From assembly GCA_025403435.1 (NCBI GenBank), contig JAJQZP010000438.1, positions 62,001 to 126,000 of the forward strand: a stretch of DNA of 64,000 nt, written 5' to 3'. Every line of letters starts with the position of its first letter. The stretch's first letter is position 1. Both the position numbers and the translations under genes were made by a program. This document shows, piece by piece, positions 33,453 to 44,303 of the stretch. This DNA comes from Artocarpus heterophyllus. Its lineage: Eukaryota > Streptophyta > Magnoliopsida > Rosales > Moraceae. The notes under the pieces were generated by a model. That model saw nothing but the letters and a program-made list of their open reading frames with translations. It was not told the origin of the DNA and searched no databases.

Positions 33453-34575
33453 ATGGACAAGAGGCTGAGGAAGGCTGCTAATGAAGGAGATATCAATTTA
33501 TTGTACACATTAATTGGGGAGTGTGCAAAAGTTCTTGAAGGCTTTGATGAGTTATCATTTGTTGATAACCCGTTACACATAGCTGCTTCTCAAGGGCAAA
33601 TACATTTCGCCATGGAAATTATGAGACTAAAGCCCTCATTTGCTAGGAAGCTAAACCAAGACGGGTTTAGCCCTTTGCACTTGGCTCTGCAGCGTCAAGA
33701 AACCCGTATGGTTTTGCGGCTCATAGACATCGATGGAGACCTTGTTCGAGTACCTGGAAGGGAAGGCATGACTCCCTTGCACCATGTAGCTAAAGAAGGA
33801 GATTTGAAAGCCTTGCCTGTCTTCTTATCGGCTTGTCCGAAATCCTTTGAAGACGTGACGATTCGCAACGAGACGGCGCTGCATGTTGCACTGAAACACG
33901 ACAAAATTGAAGCCTTTGAGTTCCTTCTTAGATGGCTTGCGGCCGTCTGCTACGAGGAATATAAGTTTGAGAGAAGGATTTTGAACTGGAGAGATGAGGA
34001 TGGCAACACTGTGCTGCATATTGCAACATCAAGAAATGAGCCCCGGGTAAGTCTCATGTCCTTGGAAGTTGGAATAGTAAGTTTTTCTTATTATAAGTAC
34101 TAATCAGATCTTGAATTTTCTGGCTTCTGAATTAAAAACTCTCCTAGAATTTTTTTTTTTTGGTTTCTTTTTGGAATAGTAAGCACATGCCTATACTTCT
34201 TTTTTTCTACTCCTTATAAGTAAAAGGCACAAGTATCCCAAATCGGCCCTAATTAAAATGTCTAGGCCCTAAGATTATGATATAGGAGTCTTATATTGTG
34301 GAAATATATTTATTATATAGTTAGCTTATAAGTGGTTTTGAATTTATTGGTACTTATTAGCATTAAGTAACTTATATAATTCTATAACTTTATCTTGTAT
34401 ATATAGAGAGAACGTTCATAGTGCCCTTTACTAGTATAGTGCCCTTTACTAGTGAATCTTCCTCCTTTTCCTAGTTTGTAGATATAAATACATTGTTGAA
34501 CCACGTTAAAGTCTTTATCTCTTCTTCTTTCATTCATTTTTTTTAATTTAATTATGGTTAGTCTAGACAGTCTTA
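32030..34575. repeat. Segmental duplication of the gene C 5' region (second copy)
   Basis: Partner of 23380-25993. It holds the intact exon 1 of gene C. The copies lie about 8.6 kb apart in direct orientation, separated by a pseudogene, the copia element and the orphan promoter. Confidence 0.75.
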
Positions 34576-35056
34576 CAGGTCAACATGTAATTGCTTAAAA
34601 TACACTACCACTTTATCTCCTCTTCTTTCATTTTTTAATTTAATTATTATTAGTCTAGACAGTCTTACATGCCAACATCTAATTGCTTAACATACACCAC
34701 CACCACCAATTAGTGATAAGTTTCATTTTTCTTGTAATGATTCTTGAAACAGACATTGACATTTTTTCTTAATTAAAATATTCTAATTATTTGCTATGCA
34801 GGTGGTAAACTTGTTGCTAAAGTCTAGGGTAGATGTAAATTTAAAGAACTTTGTGGGTTTGACAGCCCTGGACATCTTAGATCAGCACCAAAGAATGGCA
34901 AATATTGACAAAGAAATTAGGGCTATGTTATTTGGTGTTGGAGCTATGAGAGGAGCATTTCTTCCAATTGATTGCCCCTTCAAACGTTATTTAAGGTTAG
35001 ACAACTCTACTATAAATATACAAATACACACACACACACACGCACGCGCGCGCGCG

Positions 35057-35101
<45 letters not shown>

Positions 35102-37536
35102 TGTTGCCTCACTTTCAGCTCAAAAATACATTAACTCAAATGCACACTCTTGGTAAAATTTTGATACAGAACAATGATGGCCTAGATTATAAGGATTTTT
35201 GAAGACTTAGATTATGTTTGGCAATGCAGTTAAAATCAAAAGTTAGAACAATTACTGTAACATGTAAGAATTTTATACTATAGCCTACTTTTTCTTTAGA
35301 CTATAGTATGTGAGAGTTTTATATTGTAGCAGTTAAAACGACATTTTCTAAATGGCATTGCCAAACACTATCTTAGATTTCGAGAAAACAGTTTTTTTTT
35401 CTTGACGGACAATTCTAACCTGAGTTTTTTAAAATTATTAAAACATAAAATATTCTACTATAATCTCTTAGAACGGATCAGAGGTTGAAGAAGGCGGCTC
35501 AAGAGGGTGACATTGATGCCTTGTATGAAGTAATACAAGAGGATCCGTGCATCTTAGATCGCATAGATCGAATAGCGTTTATTGATAATCCTATGCACAT
35601 AGCTGTATCAGCAGGGCATACTCATTTTGCCGTGGAGATGATGATATTAAAGCCAGAATTTTCAAGGAAGCAAAACCAACATGGCTGCAGCCCAATGCAC
35701 ATCGCTTTGCAAAATGGCAACAACCGGATGGTGCTTTATCTGTTATCTTTGGACCGAAATCTTGTCCGCGTCAAAGGGAGGGAGGGCAAGACTCCCTTGC
35801 ATTGTGTAGCTGAAATGGGAAATGTAGATCTCCTGGCCGAGTTTTTAGCTGCCTGTCCAGAATCAATTCGAGATGTGACAATCCAAAATGAAACAGCCAT
35901 CCATATTGCTATAAAGAATGACCATTGGGGAGCTGTTGAAGTCTTGTTGGGATGGCTTCAGCATGTTGATATGGATGTGGTCTTAGATTGGACTGATGAT
36001 GAAGGAAACACTGCATTGCATATTGCTATATACAGAAATCAAATTCAGGCAAGCACTTACTCTCTCAATTTCCTGGAGCCCAAGGATGATAAAGTTTGTA
36101 CCAATTTGCCTAAAACAATTCAATCCTACCCTAAATGCCTTTCTTTCCCATCTTCTTCGAAATATTTGCCTATCTCCCTTTTTTTTTTTTTTTTTTTTTT
36201 TTGTTTGGGTACTCTGACTTTCTTAAATGTTGGCATTAAGTACCAGTAACTTCCAGTCTTTCATAAACTTGAGCTGCAGATGCTGATATGGTTAACACTT
36301 TTCCTGTTTGCATTGTTGTGATTTTGTTTATTTATTTTTCTTCTTTATGTTGTACAAGATGCTATGAACCAGAAATATTTCACGCTAGAGGCGGAGCTAA
36401 AAACAGCCCGAAGATAGGCAGCCACCCCATTTAAAGTATTTTTGTAATATCTACCCCACCTGATGTTTAAAATTTTATTTTTTTCTTACCTCATAATATG
36501 AAAAATCTCACACTTGTCTTACATATGAAATCTGATGAAATTGTTAGCATACACCCCCGCCCCTGCCCCTGCCCCTGCCCCTGCCCCTGCCCCCTTTGAA
36601 CTACTTTTCTAGCACCAACACTGTATCATGCTATTTAGATCTTTTACATTACAGGGAAAGATTGCTGAGAAACATCTGTGAATTAGTCATAGACGATAAG
36701 AAACTAAGCCCTTGTTTTTCTTAGAGGAGCCTTTGTGCCCTTTCCCTTGTCTTCTCTTGACATGATATAGCTCAGTTAGCACTCTTTGAATTTTAACGAT
36801 GCAGGTGGTCAAATTGTTAATGAATAGGATTAACATAAATGCCAAGAATTTTGAGGACCTAACTGCCCACGACATTGCCAAGCTTAAAGGGCCGGCATGT
36901 GACACAGACATATGGAATATGCTACACCAAAATGGAGCTCTAGGAGCTTCTTCACTGCCTAGAGGTATTACCCTTGCAGACTTCTTAAGAACAAAGATGT
37001 CAATGCTCGAAAATTGGATAACATCAACTTACGTCAGAAAATGTTGCATGTCGAATGAGAACCGAAACGCCTTGCTAGTGGTTGCTGTGCTGATTGCAAC
37101 ATCTACTTTCCAAGCTGTGCTAAGCCCTCCTGGGGGAATTAGGCAAGGTTTTGGTCTCAACACCGATTCGATGAATAACTCTACCAGTGATGAACTTAAT
37201 CAACGGTCACTCTTTGCCTCAAATTATATGGCTCCATGGATTTGCTTCTTGGCCTTCAACACTGTGGCTTTCCTCACATCAGTGTCAGAGATCTGTTTTC
37301 ACCTCCCAAAAGGACTTTATTTCTCAATTAAGTTGGTCATACCTCTTTTGCTATGCTATATGCTTTCATTGAGCCTCACAACGGCCATTTCGCGCTTGAC
37401 GCCGTTTTACTGTACTTTGTTGGTTCTGTCACAGTGGAGAGCAGTGGCAAGGCTCATCTTTTTTAAGAGGTCTTTGGAACTGAAGCTTCACTTGTTGAAA
37501 CATTGCCCCAACTTGCACAAAGAATTGAAAGCATAA
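33453..37536 (+). CDS. Two-module ankyrin-repeat/PGG transmembrane protein, gene C
   Basis: Predicted exons are 33453-34046, 34802-34995, 35472-36048 and 36805-37536, giving 698 aa with all phases matching. Exon 1 begins MDKRLRKAANEGDINLLY and holds about five ankyrin repeats (NPLHIAASQG, SPLHLALQRQ, TPLHHVAKEG, TALHVALKHD, TVLHIATSRN). Exon 2 adds VNLKNFVGLTALDIL. Exon 3 is a second ankyrin block (NPMHIAVSAG, SPMHIALQNG, TPLHCVAEMG, TAIHIAIKND, TALHIAIYRN). Exon 4 carries a last repeat, an intact PPGG motif and four hydrophobic spans. As in gene A, exon 3 lacks a start codon, and exon 2 ends with AG completed by A of exon 3. Intron 3 uses CAG/GCAAGC, a standard-looking GC donor. This is the best preserved family member here and probably encodes a membrane protein of the ACD6/BDA1-like class. 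Function is inferred. Confidence 0.78.
34513..34705. repeat. About 100-bp tandem duplication in gene C intron 1
   Basis: The segment with TTAGTCTAGACAGTCTTACA and AATTGCTTAA...ACAC occurs twice in a row (about 34513-34612 and 34613-34705) with a few changes. The paralogous pseudogene intron has only the beginning of one unit near 25990. Confidence 0.7.
35026..35101. repeat. Compound microsatellite (CA)n(CG)n(CA)n(TA)n
   Basis: 76 bp of alternating purine-pyrimidine sequence: CA, then CG, then CA, then TA repeats, 30 bp after the exon 2 donor of gene C. It is likely highly variable between individuals. Confidence 0.9.
35212..35371. mobile_element. MITE in gene C intron 2
   Basis: About 160 bp with inverted ends GTTTGGCAATGC (left, near 35216) and GCATTGCCAAAC (right, near 35354). 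CTTAGA lies on both sides (35206-35211 and 35372-35377). The wider flanks match over 7 of 8 bases (ACTTAGAT/TCTTAGAT), which fits a hAT-type 8-bp target duplication. Confidence 0.65.
36553..36594. repeat. CCCCTG hexamer repeat in gene C intron 3
   Basis: About six units of CCCCTG in a C-rich run, in otherwise AT-rich intron DNA. A long poly-T tract at 36179-36202 lies in the same intron. Confidence 0.85.
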
Positions 37537-38685
37537 ATTCTTAGACCATTGGATATAAAGCGAGAGTTTTGGAACTGTTCTAGAAAATTGCAAATGAAAG
37601 GTTACTTATGAAAATAAAGATGTCAATTTGCTGATGCCTTAAAGAGGCTTTGGCTTGTAAATTGAACTTATTTCTGGCTAGCTCTACCATTGGCTTTCTT
37701 CAAATAAACTAGGAAGGTAGAAAAGAAAAATGAGATAAAATAAAAGCTGCAATAATTATGCATATTTATAAACTAGTTCTAACAAATCATACTCTTAGTC
37801 CATCCAATATATTGGTTAGTCATAACTTCTACATATGAACTCTATAACCGAGAAGAGTTTGTGCCATAAACTACTTGGTCATTCCTACAATTGCTTCCCT
37901 TCCTAACAAAAATGAATTCATGTTTTCTTACGTATCAATACAGAGTTCCAAATTCCCTTAAAAAAAAATACAGAGTTCCAAAAAGAAAAAAGCTGAATGG
38001 GGAAAAACGACCAACAATTGGACACAAATTCAAAATCTCCTACCGGCGCCCCTGCACCCTCGAAGATTGCGTCGACAATTAACGTCACACTCCAACCACG
38101 CTATATCTTTTTATGGTCCCTTTCTCTCTCTCCCACATGTGCTTGTCTATTTCAATTTATTGTCGTTTAAGTGTCATTCACATTTTTTATAACTTTTCTT
38201 TTTCTGATCTAGTGCTTGTTGATTGTTTTCTTTTTTGTATTTTTTAAATTTGGGGTTGGAATTCTATCTTTTTAACTTTTTTGACAAAGTTGGGTGTGAA
38301 TTACGCATCTTTTTTTTTTTTAGTTTTTGTTGTTTTTAGATTTATCATCTATCATTCCCATAGTTCTTGTCGTTTTTACTGTCATTCTTTTTTCTTTTTT
38401 TTTTGTTAATACCAAACACTTTTTGTGTTTTGTCTAAAAGGGTAAACAAAAATCCGACAATTTGATGAAACTGTTTTAACCAACCCAATGAAATTCAAAA
38501 TAATCCGAATCCGACAAATCTGAATAAGAATCTTCATTAACTCACCCAATCCAATTTTTCATTAGGTGGGTTTAGGTTAAGTTTTTCATAATCTAAGATA
38601 ATCTAAACTCATCCAATGTAAGATATATACAAAATATTTATTATATATATTGTTATTTTCACATAATCTTATACTTAAAACAAGT
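37537..38685. other. 3' flank of gene C, nothing recognised
   Basis: Likely 3' UTR of gene C, then AT-rich DNA with several T tracts (38309-38322, 38395-38404). A short less AT-rich patch near 38040-38100 has no clear coding sense. Confidence 0.5.
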
Positions 38686-41085
38686 GTTATTAACACTAAT
38701 GGCCCCTAAACTTTAGGATATCCCTCACTTTACCCTTAAAATTTAAAAATCACTACTTTATCTCTTGAACTTTTAAAACTCCTCACTTTACGTCCTGAAT
38801 TTTAAAAATCCTTATTTTGTCTCTTAGTTTTTGATTTCTATTTAAATAGACAGAATTAAACTCATATGATTTGCACTAGGGTCACTTGTACGGGAAAAAA
38901 ATAAGATTTAATCACTTTCAGATTATTTTTCACGTTATGCATTCATTTAACGTTTTTTCTTTAATAGCTCTCATTTAAGAAGACTTTATATGTACATATT
39001 TTCTAGATATTGTTTGTCAATATGTAACGCCCCTATATGGGGGTTAACAGTTTTTAATGAGATAAAATAAAAATAAATAATAAAAGTAAAACCTTAAAAA
39101 TAAAATTTGCCCGGGACTTAAATGAAAACTCTCAACTCAAAAATAAAAATATAAACGATAAATAAACCACAGTTTAATGTAGCACCTTAAATTTAATAAT
39201 ATAAACTGTTGTCATCATCATTTTAACCCTCAACACATTGTAATACAGTCACAGAAAGTAACAATTGATGCTTACATTATCATGAAGAACATTCTCAACA
39301 ATTGAAGCAGTCCCAATGTAATATAGCTACATCACGTCCTCAACTATATTTCTCGTAGCCACCTCACACTTAGTGAGTCCTGAAAAGATAAAAATATAAG
39401 GGAATGAGCGACACTATGCTCAGTAGAGAAAGCCATTACTCACCTTTAGGTTTTTATCATTACCACATTAAAACCTGCATGGTTAGTAAGTTACATCATA
39501 TTCCAGATTATGAGGTTTATTATGATCATATCTTATGGATACCGTAGTTAATCGTTACCAAGTGTCATAATTACACATTTATACAAATATTACCAATCAT
39601 CATTGTTCCTAGGTATCCATGTTAAATTGAGTATCACTCAACTCATCGAAACCCAAATGGGCGCACTTGATCACCCTATAAACATTCCAAGGGTGTTCCG
39701 GTGAGGGGACATCAAGCCCCGAGTCCTCACCAAGTCGATTCCTGTACAGTGTGTTCTGGGACTTTCAACCCAAGGAAGCGTCATCGCCTTCCCCCTATTT
39801 TACCTTTTAGGGTATTCATGCCCAAGGACGTAACCGTCGCCCTCTTCATGTCTCACAATTTCTCTATATTGAATCATTATTAATAGAGTTAGTTTTCCTA
39901 ACCATGCTTCTCAATTTATAACATGTGTCAATTCATTATGTTCATCGCCGTACAATACAAGACGAGTCCATGTCATAGTTTCATATGTGATACTCATATA
40001 ATATTAGTTCAACATAGATATATATATTGCGGCAAAACAATCAATTTTAATTCTATAAAAACCTCACAAAAGATGAGTAATAGAATCCCTACCTTTCAAG
40101 CTTATCAACAATCTTTTAATCATGGAATCAATTAACGTTAGCTCCATACTCCCTTGATCCTAAGGCGTGCATAAGGACAATTAAAACTAAAGCACAACAT
40201 ACAACTACATTCATAAATAAATCATGTGTAAACCTATCTTACTAGTATGCCTTTAAAGCTTTTATATAAATCTCTTTTGAATACCACAGTAAACAATTAT
40301 AGAGGAGACATGTTGAAGCATGTCACGGAGGAAATAAAGAAAATGAGGGTCAAGAGTAGTTGGAAAAGATATCCTTATGTCTCATCTAAAGACTTTAACA
40401 CACATAATGCCAATATCACATTTTTGAGATTTATTAGAAGTTCTAAGGCTTTTGAGTAATCATACAAAATAAATATAGGAGAATTTTAGAAAATTTAAAA
40501 ATAGATAAAAATAAATATTATAAAATAAATTTAAATGAAGCAATTTTTTTTATACACTAAAAATTAATTTAATTACCTCAATACCCGTTAGGAGAATAAC
40601 GGGTTTCACACAATATCTGCTCATCTTTAATGCATAACTCTTCTTCTTTAGTATTCAAATTCAAATATCGACGGATAGTATCGACTTATTAAATGAGTTA
40701 CACATTAAAAATGAAAAGAAATGTGCAGACAAACCCTTCCTAAAGGAGAGTCCAAATAAAAAAAAAAAAGACAAAAAAAAATAAAGGCATCAAGTGAGAG
40801 CGTAAACATGAAACAAAACTTACGAGTGATAAAATCTCATTTTTGCTCTTAGACGTGACCCATGTGTGAATCATGTGGGCTTAATTCTATCTATTTAAAT
40901 CGAAAATCAGATTTAGGAGACAAAGTGAGGAGTTTTAAAAGTTCAGAGGCAAAATAACAATTTTTAAAATTCATGGGACAAAATAAAGAGTTTTGAAAGT
41001 TCAGATGATAAAGTGGTGATTTTTTAACTTCAATGCGGTAAAATGAGAGATACCGTAAAGTTTAGAGGCCATTAATGTTAACAAC
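38686..41085. mobile_element. DNA transposon with long inverted repeats (MULE-like), split by a solo LTR
   Basis: About 200 bp at the left end (from 38686, GTTATTAACACTAATGGCC) is matched in inverted orientation at the right end (to 41085, GGCCATTAATGTTAACAAC). The matching arms include TTTAAATAGA and ACTTTTAAAACTCCTCACTTT. Without the nested LTR it is about 0.8 kb and has no transposase. Long arms fit non-autonomous Mutator-like elements. I could not confirm a 9-bp target duplication. Confidence 0.7.
39023..40610. mobile_element. Solo LTR (1588 bp) with CAATA target duplication
   Basis: Begins TGTAACGCCCC and ends GGTTTCACA. It is flanked by CAATA at 39018-39022 and 40611-40615. The interior has the middle GC-richer block usual for plant LTRs (about 39690-39850) and no coding frame. 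It lies inside the inverted-repeat element 38686-41085, so it came later. Confidence 0.82.
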
Positions 41086-41709
41086 CCTAAAAAAAACCTT
41101 TATTTATAATAATATAGTTTATAAAAACTTCTTCTCTTTGATTCCACACTTCTAGTTTTTTTATTTTCTGCTTCTAATACACACTACATACTATATTACA
41201 CAATCCTTTAAAAATAGAAAATAAATAAGAAAAGACTCCACTACTTTTCACTACAGTATACAGACTATATGTGTTTCGTTGATAATCCTACGTACCTATT
41301 TCTTCACTTCAAGGTCCACAAAAAACTCCTCTCTCTCGTTGCATTTATTTGAGAGAAGATAATTGAGTTGAAGATTGACAATTGTACAACATGTTAGTTG
41401 TGATTGATATTTATTAACTAAAAAGATATAATTTGTTTTCTTAGTTTTTACCATATTTTGTTTGTTAGGTATGACTTATGTATTTAAGTTTTGTAAGACA
41501 TTTAATATATAATGAATTTTAGTTTTTTCTTAATGTAATTCTTTTTTTGGTAAATTGTTAGTTTGATTTTTTTTTTTTTATAATGCTCGATCCGGTTAAC
41601 ATGCCCAATCCAACCAAACTTTAACTGGGTGGATTGCTTTTAAAGTTTAGGTTCATTAGGGGATTAGATTTAAAATCGATCCACCCAAACTTAGATTGAA
41701 TGTGTTGAA
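41086..41709. other. AT-rich intergenic, nothing recognised
   Basis: No gene. Contains a poly-T run near 41568-41579. The segment 41585-41760 (ATCCGGTTAACATGCCC, ATCCACCCAAAC) resembles material common at transposon ends in plants, but I could not define an element. Confidence 0.4.
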
Positions 41710-43594
41710 GAATACCTAAATTCCACTCAACCCACCCAAAATTCATACCATTAAATACCACTTTTGCCCCCTTTTAATATGCCCAAAACACCCCAGGTGT
41801 TTTGCCAAAATACCTCTTTTGTCTCTCTAATTATTAAAATACCTAAAACACCTCCTATGTTTTCAAAATCATACTTAAGATACCCCTAAAGCAATTAATT
41901 TTTAAAAATTCTAAAATTATCCTTCCTAGTTGTTGTATTGCCAAAATATTTCTTTAAATATGGACGTTTGTAGTATAAAAGAGCTGTCATATCCACAAAG
42001 ATGTGGGTTTTTGAAAGATTAAAAAATTTACTGTTTAAAATGGCAAGGATTTTTACAAACAAAGTCTAAATTTAAAGCAAATATTTTTAGCAAATTTTAA
42101 AATAAGATTTTTAAAACATAAAATTAAAATAGTAAAACTTTGAAAGTCCTTTATATATTTTATAACTGGCATGAAATTTTAACTCTAATTATAAATAATC
42201 TAAAGCGTTTGATTTATGACATCTTTTCCTATTAATAGCAAGCACTTTTACTATTTATATTTTTTTATTAATTTTTTTGTTAATATTTTATTTATTTATT
42301 TATTTTCTTCTCTCGGATTGCATCTGAGTCAGATGCCATTTAGAAGAAGATTTTTTTTCTTCTTTTCTAGTGTTGTTACTCGTTTTTTACTGTGCAAGAT
42401 TTACTTTGGAATTCCATATGACGCACAGCTGTTGGTATGCAATAGGCACGATTTTGTCCGTTAATAGTGCAGAGAAGGCCTGTAGGACGGCCCGATTAAA
42501 GACAGATGGGCGGGACCGTTGGGATTAAGTGGTGCGAATTTTATTCATTTTTTCAAGCATTTGCTGTATGTTTTGCTCGGTTTTTCTTTTAAACTTTAAA
42601 TCTAAAAACAAATAATTAAAATAAAATTAATAACTTTACAAAAATAATATTTACACGAATTATGAAAATCTTTATTTTGCATTGAAACACATAAAATTCA
42701 CTAAAAATAATTACAAAATTATAAAATTAATAGATCTTAACAGTTTAGCATATATATATTATTTAAGACTCAAAAATACTTTTAAAAATTACTAAAAATA
42801 TATTAAAATATGAACCAAAACACATTTTCAAATACTTTAATACTCAAAATAAGATTACCATTTATAATTTTTACGGTTTTAATTATTTACAAACTAAACA
42901 CTTATTTAGCATATAAACACGATTTTAAAAATTACCAAAAAATTACTAAATATAAAAATATACTAAAAACATACAATTAACAAGTTTTTACACTAACACA
43001 AAAATGCTATTAATTAATAAGTTTTAACAAGAAATAAAAACGTAAGTAAATGATTTAAGCCTTATAAAATATACGCTTTTACAGTCTCATCACAAGTATA
43101 TACTAAATGTTATTTGAAATATAACTTGAATTAAAAACTAAAGAAAAGGTAATTTAAAATGTTCAAATGACTATTTTAATTAAGCAAACATTTCAATTAT
43201 TTTGAAAGTTTCTAACTTTTTAAAACTGATTTTATTTAATATTTTGGTATAATATTTTAAATTGTGTTTAATAAATATATAAAAGGATAATTTTAGTTTT
43301 TAAAAAATATAATAAAAATGAAAAAATTCATTGGAAACAAAAACACACATACTCAAAATAACCTTTGAATTTAATATATATTAGGAAGGACAATCTTAGA
43401 ATTTTAAAAACATTAATTGCATAAGGAGATATTTTGAGTATAATTTTAAAAACACATGAGTGTTTTGGGCATGTTAATAATAAAAGGAGCAAAAGTGGTG
43501 TTTAGACAAAACATGGGTAGTATTTTGAGCTTTTTAATAATAAGAAGAGCAAAAATGGTATTTCAACAAAACACATGGGGTATTTTAGGTATTC
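41710..43594. mobile_element. Second long-inverted-repeat element
   Basis: Left end GAATACCTAAA (41710) and right end TTTTAGGTATTC (43594). About 200 bp inside each end are inverted copies, including CCACTTTTGC, ATGCCCAAAACAC and GCAATTAAT. The interior contains the dispersed AT-rich repeat (42540-43090) also seen at 21490. No transposase frame is seen. It is probably a non-autonomous Mutator-like element; the target duplication is not clear. Confidence 0.65.
42540..43090. repeat. Dispersed AT-rich repeat, second copy
   Basis: Matches 21490-22050 in order and orientation, beginning near TTTTGCTCGGTTTTTCTTTT. It lies within the inverted-repeat element 41710-43594. Confidence 0.45.
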
Positions 43595-43762
43595 TCTCAT
43601 TTTCATATTTTTCATCTCTCTGTTTAACTACTTGGCGTAAAGATAGCTTTAACATAGTGACATTGTATCCCTAGTAAAGAGGTATCAACATAAGGAACCT
43701 AATCAATGAGGTCCAAAAGATGGGCGTCCTCAACCTAGCAATTAGCTTTCATCAACCTTTTT

Positions 43763-44303
43763 GGATGAATTTTATGAATTTTCCCTAAACTATATCATTT
43801 GTGTCAAAATATCCTTAAACTTGAAAACGTAATGTTGTACTCCTTGAATTATAATGCTACTACAAATTCACCCCCTGAACTTGAAAACTTATTATTTTTT
43901 CGACAAAATAATACTTGTTATGCTCATTAAAATGATAAATTATCTATTTATTCAAAACCCTTAAAAAACTAACTTGAATTATGGTATGTTCATCACTTTT
44001 CCACCCTTTTTTTCTTGGTTTTCAGCAGATATTCTAAAGATGGAATATACGAGAGTTTGGTGCCTAACTAATTCATTTAAAATGAAAAAGACATCCATAT
44101 TACCCCGTAGGCCCTAAGTGTCATATCTAAGCTTAAATCAAATAAAATTCAACAATTTCATTTAAAAAACAATGTGTTTCTAAGTTTAAGAGGTGAATAT
44201 GAAGAAATATTACAGTTCAAGAGGCACAGTATATACATTTTAAAGTTTGGAAGGTATATTGACTTAAGTGACATAGTTCAAGGAGAATTCGTAAAATTTA
44301 CCT
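43763..44303. mobile_element. Fold-back MITE with ACCTTTTT target duplication
   Basis: 541 bp. The left arm (GGATGAATTTTATGAATT...) and the reverse complement of the right arm (AGGTAAATTTTACGAATT...) match over roughly 150 bp. ACCTTTTT flanks it at 43755-43762 and 44304-44311. It is non-coding. Confidence 0.75.
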
